Below are positions 1 to 4,846 of a stretch of 10,435 nucleotides of DNA, one piece after another. The notes under the pieces were generated by a model. The model made no database searches. It had not been told where the DNA came from and saw nothing but the letters and a program-made list of their open reading frames with translations. The stretch comes from Archangium sp. GTDB lineage: Bacteria > Myxococcota > Myxococcia > Myxococcales > Myxococcaceae. The position numbers were made by a program, and so were the translations under genes. Within the stretch, counting starts at the first letter, position 1, and every line of letters begins with the position of its first letter. The DNA lies in NCBI GenBank assembly GCA_016793585.1, contig JAEUJR010001045.1, positions 1 through 10,435 of the forward strand. The letters run 5' to 3'.

Positions 1-718
1 CCCCACCGAGAGCGTCTACGTCGTGTTCAACCAGCCCATCGCCGAGCGCTCGCTGCTCGTTCGCGCCACGCAGGAAGACTGCTCGACCGTCGTGAACACC
101 AGCGTCGTGGTGAAGGGCAACGTGCTGCAGATCTCGGCCGCGGGCAACGGCTGGACGATCGGCGACAAGCACAACCTGCTCATTCGCGCGACGGGCACCG
201 AGGCGGGTGGCTCGACGCAGACGGCCTCGTTCACGGGCTTCGTGTTCGGCGGCGAGCTCGCGACGCCCAAGGCGCCCACCACCGCGGCCTTCTCGATCAA
301 GCGCTCGGCCGGCAACATGACCAACGACATTCAGAACGGAGACACGCTCATCATCACCTTCGACGTGCCACTGCACCGCGTGTCCACCAGCGGCTTCTTC
401 CAGTGGAACTTCGACCTGAACATGATGGGTGGCGTGAGCGCGATGGACTTCGGAGAGTTCGGCAGCTCGGGGGGCTTCGCGTTCTCGCCCGACGAGCCCA
501 CGCTCGACCCCCTCTCGAGCCAGTTCTCGTGCCTGGCGTCGACGTACACGCGACGGTGGACGGGAACGATCTCGAGCCTGCCCGTCACCGGCATTCCGCG
601 TGGCACGCAGGCGCGCGTGGTGCTGCCCGTCGTGGGCGCGGGTCAGGGTGGTTACCAGACGATCTGGGGCGTCGCCTTCACCGGCCCCCAGACCGGCGTT
701 CCCACGGTTCTTCCGTAA
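1..718 (+). CDS. Surface/secreted protein with Ig-like domains, 3' end only
   Basis: The reading frame is open from base 2 to a TAA at 716-718, so about 238 C-terminal residues are visible and the start lies upstream of the window. A GTG at 23 is in frame, but coding sequence continues upstream of it (residues PTESVYV), so it is not taken as the start. The first 80 or so residues read as an SbsA-type bacterial Ig-like (Big_5-like) domain: a strand ending VVFNQPIAERS, then alternating beta strands around ISAAGNGWTIGD and LLIRATGTEAGG. The rest is a second beta-rich stretch, glycine- and serine-rich around residues 145-165, with no catalytic motif I recognise. Such domains usually act as structural modules of exported proteins. 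It probably shares a transcript with the M23 peptidase gene 12 bases downstream. The fold call is moderately sure; the specific function is unknown. Confidence 0.8.
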   Translation, partial: PTESVYVVFNQPIAERSLLVRATQEDCSTVVNTSVVVKGNVLQISAAGNGWTIGDKHNLLIRATGTEAGGSTQTASFTGFVFGGELATPKAPTTAAFSIKRSAGNMTNDIQNGDTLIITFDVPLHRVSTSGFFQWNFDLNMMGGVSAMDFGEFGSSGGFAFSPDEPTLDPLSSQFSCLASTYTRRWTGTISSLPVTGIPRGTQARVVLPVVGAGQGGYQTIWGVAFTGPQTGVPTVLP

Positions 719-723
719 AGGAG
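717..723 (+). promoter_or_regulatory. Ribosome binding site fixing a TTG start
   Basis: AAAGGAG sits 7 bases before the TTG at 731 and overlaps the TAA stop of the preceding gene. No ATG or GTG in frame is as well placed, and the residues after this TTG form a short hydrophobic export signal. The site therefore supports TTG as the true start and suggests coupling to the upstream gene. Confidence 0.75.
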
Positions 724-730
724 CCCACCT

Positions 731-1606
731 TTGGTCCTCGGCTTCGCGCTCGCTGGGTTGCTGCAGGTCGCTTCGGTGCACCTGCAGCCTGGCGTCGCGC
801 GGCCGGGTGACGCCGTGCTGGTGACGGTGCTGGGCGTGACGAAGCAGCCGACCGGCACGCTCGGCCCCGACACGCTCGACTTCCTGCCCATCGCCGACGG
901 CTTTCAGGCCCTCGTCGGCTTGTCGGTCGAGGCCTCGCTCGGCACGCGCGCGTTGACGGTCGAGCTGATTCCCGAAGGTGGCACCGAGACGACGATCACC
1001 GGCTCGCTCGACGTGGTCGAGCCCGGCTGGCCCAGGCGCGAACTCAAGGTCGCCAAGAAGTTCACCAACCCGTCGAAGAAGGAACAGCTGCGCTCGGCGC
1101 GCGACACGAAGGCCTTCTCCGACGCCTTCGACGTCGACCTCGAGCCCTGGCTGTTCTCACACGACTTCGTCTGGCCACGACCGAAGGAGATCACCGCGCC
1201 GTTCGGCGATCTGCGCCTGATGAACGGAAAGAAGAAGAGTCAGCACTTCGGCACCGATCTCGATGGCAACACCGGAGACCCGATCACCGCAGCCAACGCG
1301 GGCGAGGTGGTGATGGTGCGCGACTGCTTCGCCTCGGGGAACACCGTGCTCATTCATCACGGCGGGCGCCTGTTCACGGCGTACTTCCACCTGTCGAAGT
1401 TCGAGGTGAAAGAAGGCGATCTCGTGCAGCCCGGCCAGCGCATCGGCCTCGTCGGAAAGACCGGGCGCGTGACCGGGCCACACCTGCACTTCGGGGTGAA
1501 GCTCGATGGGCGCTGGGTCGACCCCGCCAGCGTGCTGGGGCTCAAGTTCTTCGAGCTGTCCCCCGCCCTGCCGGTCGTCACCGAACCGCAACCGGTCGGG
1601 GGCTGA
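731..1606 (+). CDS. Secreted M23-family zinc metallopeptidase (peptidoglycan endopeptidase)
   Basis: The 291-residue protein has a short N-terminal hydrophobic segment (residues 1-16, likely a signal peptide). An Ig-like N-terminal domain (about 20-97) follows, then a linker, then a LytM/M23 domain (about 153-270). The M23 signature is complete: the entry motif PFGDLRL, zinc ligands H172 and D176 in QHFGTDLDG, a histidine at 220 in YFHLSK, and the HLHF motif with H251 and H253. The GNTVLIHHGG and GLVGKTGRVTGPHLHF blocks are typical of active members. The family cleaves peptide cross-links of peptidoglycan in the periplasm, and no catalytic position looks lost. There is no LysM domain or transmembrane anchor after the signal. 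The start is TTG, chosen from the strong AAAGGAG site upstream. It lies 12 bases after the Ig-like protein gene and ends 3 bases before a convergent gene. Family assignment is very sure; whether it is a house-keeping hydrolase or a spore/predation enzyme cannot be told. Confidence 0.93.
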   Translation: MVLGFALAGLLQVASVHLQPGVARPGDAVLVTVLGVTKQPTGTLGPDTLDFLPIADGFQALVGLSVEASLGTRALTVELIPEGGTETTITGSLDVVEPGWPRRELKVAKKFTNPSKKEQLRSARDTKAFSDAFDVDLEPWLFSHDFVWPRPKEITAPFGDLRLMNGKKKSQHFGTDLDGNTGDPITAANAGEVVMVRDCFASGNTVLIHHGGRLFTAYFHLSKFEVKEGDLVQPGQRIGLVGKTGRVTGPHLHFGVKLDGRWVDPASVLGLKFFELSPALPVVTEPQPVGG

Positions 1607-1609
1607 TCG

Positions 1610-2389
1610 CTACTTGTCGTTCCACTTCGCGGGTCGCTTCTCGAGAAACGCCGTCACGCCTTCGGCCGCGTCTTCGGTGAGCACGTTGAGCGAGAGCTGG
1701 CTGGCGAGGAACTCGACCGCCTGACCGAGCGGCAGATCTTCGGCGGTGAAGAAGGCGCGCCGGCCGAGCCCCAGAATCGCCTGGCTCTTTCCCGCGAGCT
1801 TGTCGGCCAGGGTCTTCGTCGCGGTGTCGAGCTCGCTGGCTGGAACGACGCGGTTCACCAGCCCCCACTCCATCGCCTGTTGCGCGGTGAGCCGATCGCC
1901 GGTCAGCACCAACTCCAGCGCACGTTTGCGGCCGAGGTGCCGCTGCAACAGCGCCATCAGCATCATCGGGAACAGGCCGCGATCGATCTCCGGTGTGCCG
2001 AAGCCGGCGTCAGCCGAGGCCACGGCGAGATCGCACGCGAGCACCAGCCCGATGCCGCCCGCGAGCGCATGCCCGTTCACCCGCGCGATGGTGGGCTTCT
2101 TCACCTGCTGGAACTTCTGGAGCAGCAGCCCGTAGCCACGGCGGCCTTCGTGGCCCGAGAGAAAGCCGTCGCCCGTCATGCCGCCGAGATCACCCCCGGC
2201 GCAGAACACCTTCTGGCCTGCGCCCGTGAGCACGACACACCGAACGGCCGCGTCGGCGTCGGCGCGCTCGAGCCCTTCGATCAGCTGCTGCACGACGAGG
2301 GGAGACAGCGCGTTTCTCGCGGCCTCCCGATCGATCGTCAGTCTCGCCGTGCCGCCCTCGACTTCGTACCTGACTTCGCGCTGGTCCAT
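1610..2389 (-). CDS. Enoyl-CoA hydratase/isomerase-family (crotonase) protein
   Basis: The 259-residue length is normal for a single-domain crotonase. The N-terminal strand pair (YEVEGGTARLTIDR) leads into the CoA-binding ARNALS segment. The first oxyanion-hole block is FCAGGDL (62-68) and the second is NGHALAGGIG (105-114). The downstream FGTPEIDRG block places E134 at the position of the second catalytic glutamate of rat mitochondrial enoyl-CoA hydratase (E164). The equivalent of the first glutamate (E144) is G114. By family knowledge, a single acid is common in isomerase-type or otherwise diverged crotonases, so simple hydration of enoyl-CoA is not assured. LTGDRLTAQQAMEWGLVNRVV (two joined short motifs, 162-182) is the usual C-terminal landmark. 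The ATG at 2389 has GAGG 7 bases upstream and starts 52 bases inside the TetR gene. The two genes probably form one operon. Fold very sure, exact reaction open. Confidence 0.92.
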   Translation of the reverse strand: MDQREVRYEVEGGTARLTIDREAARNALSPLVVQQLIEGLERADADAAVRCVVLTGAGQKVFCAGGDLGGMTGDGFLSGHEGRRGYGLLLQKFQQVKKPTIARVNGHALAGGIGLVLACDLAVASADAGFGTPEIDRGLFPMMLMALLQRHLGRKRALELVLTGDRLTAQQAMEWGLVNRVVPASELDTATKTLADKLAGKSQAILGLGRRAFFTAEDLPLGQAVEFLASQLSLNVLTEDAAEGVTAFLEKRPAKWNDK

Positions 2390-3072
2390 GGAGCTGCCTC
2401 ACTGGGAATCGCTTCGGGCGCCACCACGGGCGCGCCTTCGACCGGCCGCGCATGCACGACGCCCCGCAAGAACGTCTCGGCGACCTGTTCGCTGGCGCGC
2501 TGGAGCACGTCGTCTCGGCGCTCCATGAGGCCCATCACGAAGGTCGTGAGTCCCATCTCGATGGAGCCGAAGAGCAGCGCGGCGGCCAGCTTCGGATCGA
2601 GGTGCGCGGCCATCTCTCCGCGAGCCTGGGCCTCGGCGAAGATCGACGTCGCCAGCTCGATCACGCTGGTGAAGGCGCCACCGCGGTTCACCGCGCCGCC
2701 AGACGGGCTGCGGCCGACCTCGAGGATCAACACCTTCACGCCGCGAGGATCTCGCCGGTACGCCTCGAAGGCCACGTGCACGACGCTGCGAATGCGCGCC
2801 TCGAAGCCCGCCTCGTGCGACAGCGCCGCCTGCACCCGCGACAAGAAGCCCTGCCAGCCGCTCTCGAACACCGAGCCGAGCAGCTCATCTTTGTCTTTGA
2901 AGTAGTGGTACACGAGCCCGTAGGCGACGCCGGCCTCGCGGGCCACGTCAGCGATGCGGCAACCCTGAAAGCCCTTGCGCGAGAAGACCTCGACGGCCGC
3001 GCGCAGAATCGTCTTTCGGCGCTCGGCCTCGCGCTCGTTCCTCGGAAGCTTCGTCACTCGCCTGGTCGCCAC
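2338..3072 (-). CDS. TetR-family transcriptional regulator (fatty-acid-metabolism type)
   Basis: The 244-residue protein has a classic TetR DNA-binding domain at about 18-66: helix 1 with ILRAAVEVFSRKGF, helix 2 with RIADVAREAGV (39-49), and the recognition helix with GLVYHYFKDKDELL (52-65). Residues about 70-206 form the ligand-binding helical domain. The tail from about 208 is rich in Ala, Pro and Lys and looks disordered. The HTH and its coupling to a crotonase gene resemble TetR regulators of fatty-acid or acyl-CoA catabolism, so a long-chain acyl-CoA ligand is a reasonable guess but not visible in sequence. I use the GTG at 3072. Its binding site is weak (GACGGATC), and a GTG five codons later, preceded by AGGCGA, is a possible alternative. 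The gene overlaps the crotonase gene by 52 bases. A palindrome at 3084-3103 just upstream suggests autoregulation. Confidence 0.9.
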   Translation of the reverse strand: MATRRVTKLPRNEREAERRKTILRAAVEVFSRKGFQGCRIADVAREAGVAYGLVYHYFKDKDELLGSVFESGWQGFLSRVQAALSHEAGFEARIRSVVHVAFEAYRRDPRGVKVLILEVGRSPSGGAVNRGGAFTSVIELATSIFAEAQARGEMAAHLDPKLAAALLFGSIEMGLTTFVMGLMERRDDVLQRASEQVAETFLRGVVHARPVEGAPVVAPEAIPSEAAPWTSAKSGTKSRAARRD

Positions 3073-3083
3073 GATCCGTCGCT

Positions 3084-3103
3084 CGTTGATTTGAGAATCA
3101 GCG
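3084..3103. promoter_or_regulatory. Candidate operator of the TetR regulator
   Basis: The arms CGTTGATT (3084-3091) and AATCAGCG (3096-3103) are reverse complements at 7 of 8 positions, around a 4-base spacer TGAG. The site is AT-rich at its centre against a GC-rich background and begins 12 bases upstream of the TetR GTG. The length and position are those expected of an autoregulatory TetR-family operator. A weak promoter-like pair on the minus strand (TTGCTC, 16 bases, TACGGT) lies just upstream of it. Binding is inferred from position and symmetry only. Confidence 0.5.
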
Positions 3104-3145
3104 AACGGACCGTAGCCGAACGTGTGTGCCGAGCAAGCGGCTCCG

Positions 3146-4777
3146 CTACTCGATGGTTCCTGAGATCTCGCCGACCGCGAACTTCACGATGTGCCCGCCG
3201 AGCGGAGACGCGGTGAATTCGCAGACGACAGGCACGGTGTAACGCAGGGGTGTATTGCGGCGGGGCAGCTGGCCCGCCGGCGGCAAGTTGGGATCGCGGG
3301 CGTCGAGAATGGCGAGCTGAATCTGGCGGCCTGCCGGGTACGTGAACGCGATGCCAGACTTGCCGCCCCCCAGGTTCTGCACGAGCACGGGAGGGTCGCC
3401 GGGGTCGCCGATCGTCTTGCCATCACCGACGCCGCAGCCGTCGGAGTCAGCGTTCTGCGCGATGCTGTTGTACCAGGGGTCGCTGATGCGAACGCTCGTG
3501 CGGTAGAAGCCCGCGCCCGTGGTTCCCGTCGGCACGGCGCGATCGCACAACGACGACATGCGATCGGGGCACTCGAAGTTGAAGGGGCCAGGCGGGTTGA
3601 AGGCGCTCAAGATCGGAGCGGGGTTCGCCACGTCGTCAGGCGCGGGAATACCCGTCCACAGGATCTTCTCCTGCGTCCAGATGAGGGTGCTCGAGTCCCA
3701 CTTGTTGTTCTTGCCCGTCCACTTCTTGTCGCCGTTCACGTCGACGAAGCGCTCGTCGTTGTCCCACGTGCCGTTGTCGTTGCTGTCGACGAAGGGCTCG
3801 GTGAGATCGACATACGGCTCGTTGTCATCCTGAATGCCGTTGTTGTTGCTGTCGGTGAAGGCCTCTTCGCCCGCGGTGACGGCGATCATGGTGACGAGGT
3901 TGTCGCGCGGGTTCATGCGAATGGTGGTGCCGTCTTTGTTCTTGCGGGGGAACGGGCTGCCGAGCTGCTCGAGGCGGCTGGGCTCACGCGGGTTCATGCC
4001 GGGCGCAGGAGGCGGGTTCAGCGCGGGGTTCGAGACCCAGCCGTAGGGCTCCATCCACAACGGCACGAGGTACTCGCCGGTCTGCAGCTCGCCGACGGGC
4101 GGCGTCCAGCTCCAGTTCTCGGGGTCGACGTCTTTGGGCAGCGGGTACGACGACTTGTAGAGAATGGTGGCGTCGCCCACGACGTTCGACTGCGAGGTCT
4201 CGGTGGGGCCGATGGTGCCGGCCTCGGTCATGAACGAGACGAGCGCGTTGGGAATGCCGTCGCCGTTGCGATCGCCCACGTGCGCCGAGCACTCGAGCTT
4301 CACGCCGGCGATCAGGTTGCGGCTCGGGTCGTAGGCGCCGATCGCGTGACGGCCACCTGACGCGTCGCCGGCGATCTGGCCGCACTGAAAGGTGAACTGC
4401 GCGTGGTTCGGCGTTGAACCGGCGAAGGTGATGGGCGGCGAGAGCACGGTCTTGTTGCCGGCGGTGGCGACGACGATGACCGAGTTCACGCGGTTGGCCG
4501 CCTGGAGCTGCACTTCGGCGAACCCCGAGCCACGCTGCGACTGAACGCTCGTGGGGCTGAGGGTGACCGAGGGCGTGCCACCCGACTGCAGCTTGAAGTC
4601 GACCTGCTGACCGGCGAGCGGAAGGCCGCGCTCATCGTAGAGGCGGAAGCGCACCGTCACGATCTCGCCGATGCGAGGCTGCAGCGGAGTGATCTCGACG
4701 AACTCCATCGTCGTGGGCCCGACTCCTGCTCCACAACCAGCCAACAACAGCAACGTCGCCAGGACGCGCAGGCGCAT
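3146..4777 (-). CDS. Outer-membrane-type lipoprotein with Ig-like domains and calcium-loop-like repeats
   Basis: The 543-residue protein opens with a lipoprotein signal peptide, MRLRVLATLLLLAGC, with the lipobox LAGC and C15 as the lipidated cysteine. The residue after it is Gly, not Asp, so outer-membrane sorting is likely if the E. coli rule applies. Residues about 28-120 look like a Big_1/invasin-type Ig domain, and 160-210 like a second one (VSFMTEAGTIGPTE, then a GDATILYKSS strand). Aspartate/asparagine-rich loops occur at 169-177 (DRNGDGIPN), 309-316, 331-340 and 346-351. They resemble DxDxDG calcium-binding loops of dockerin or thrombospondin type 3 repeats. The C-terminal 100 residues are again beta-rich (about 425-543). 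No enzyme motif is seen. The ATG at 4777 has a strong GGAGGT 5 bases upstream. The role is unknown: a surface structural or adhesion protein is the likeliest class. Confidence 0.82.
   Translation of the reverse strand: MRLRVLATLLLLAGCGAGVGPTTMEFVEITPLQPRIGEIVTVRFRLYDERGLPLAGQQVDFKLQSGGTPSVTLSPTSVQSQRGSGFAEVQLQAANRVNSVIVVATAGNKTVLSPPITFAGSTPNHAQFTFQCGQIAGDASGGRHAIGAYDPSRNLIAGVKLECSAHVGDRNGDGIPNALVSFMTEAGTIGPTETSQSNVVGDATILYKSSYPLPKDVDPENWSWTPPVGELQTGEYLVPLWMEPYGWVSNPALNPPPAPGMNPREPSRLEQLGSPFPRKNKDGTTIRMNPRDNLVTMIAVTAGEEAFTDSNNNGIQDDNEPYVDLTEPFVDSNDNGTWDNDERFVDVNGDKKWTGKNNKWDSSTLIWTQEKILWTGIPAPDDVANPAPILSAFNPPGPFNFECPDRMSSLCDRAVPTGTTGAGFYRTSVRISDPWYNSIAQNADSDGCGVGDGKTIGDPGDPPVLVQNLGGGKSGIAFTYPAGRQIQLAILDARDPNLPPAGQLPRRNTPLRYTVPVVCEFTASPLGGHIVKFAVGEISGTIE
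3695..3861 (-). repeat. Asp/Asn-rich calcium-loop-like repeats inside the lipoprotein gene
   Basis: Two 25-base segments, 3771-3795 and 3837-3861, match at 22 of 25 positions and lie 66 bases (22 codons) apart. They encode F-T-D-S-N-N-N-G and F-V-D-S-N-D-N-G. A third related unit, F-V-D-V-N-G-D-K-K-W, follows 15 residues after the second. The spacing of acidic and amide side chains fits calcium-coordinating loops. This looks like internal duplication within the coding sequence, not a mobile repeat. Confidence 0.6.
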
Positions 4778-4782
4778 TCACG

Positions 4783-4798
4783 ACCTCCGGAAAGGAGG
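4783..4798 (-). promoter_or_regulatory. Ribosome binding site with facing anti-Shine-Dalgarno arm
   Basis: On the coding strand GGAGGT (4788-4783) precedes the lipoprotein ATG by 5 bases, an ideal Shine-Dalgarno. Just upstream is CCTCC (4798-4794), separated from GGAGG by a 5-base loop TTTCC. If both arms are in the message they form a 5-bp GC-rich hairpin that would hide the binding site. Confidence 0.5.
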
Positions 4799-4800
4799 GC

Positions 4801-4829
4801 ATCTTTGAGGCGCCCCACCCTACGGTCAA
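4801..4829 (-). promoter_or_regulatory. Candidate sigma-70-like promoter of the lipoprotein gene
   Basis: On the minus strand TTGACC (4829-4824) is followed by exactly 17 bases and then AAAGAT (4806-4801). The -35 box matches the consensus at 5 of 6 positions; the -10 box matches at only 3. It sits in the 69-base gap after lptD and would start transcription near 4794, giving a very short leader. This suggests that the lipoprotein is transcribed on its own as well as, or instead of, from the lptD transcript. Confidence 0.4.
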
Positions 4830-4846
4830 GCGACAATCCGTGTGGG

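Noticed and set aside
1880..2905. Plus-strand 341-codon open frame across the crotonase and TetR genes.
   Set aside because: It spans two well-supported genes on the other strand and shows no domain of its own.
3131..3151. Inverted repeat at the end of the lipoprotein gene as a terminator.
   Set aside because: The stem is interrupted, overlaps the TAG stop and has no following T-run, so it does not support an intrinsic terminator.
3695..3861. Short repeats in the lipoprotein gene as a CRISPR-like array.
   Set aside because: There are only two imperfect copies, in frame and coding for Asp/Asn loops, with no spacer pattern.
3191..4360. Long plus-strand open frame opposite the lipoprotein gene.
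   Set aside because: Its composition is dominated by Arg, Val and Ala with no domain or ribosome binding site. The minus strand has a lipobox, Ig-like domains and a strong binding site.
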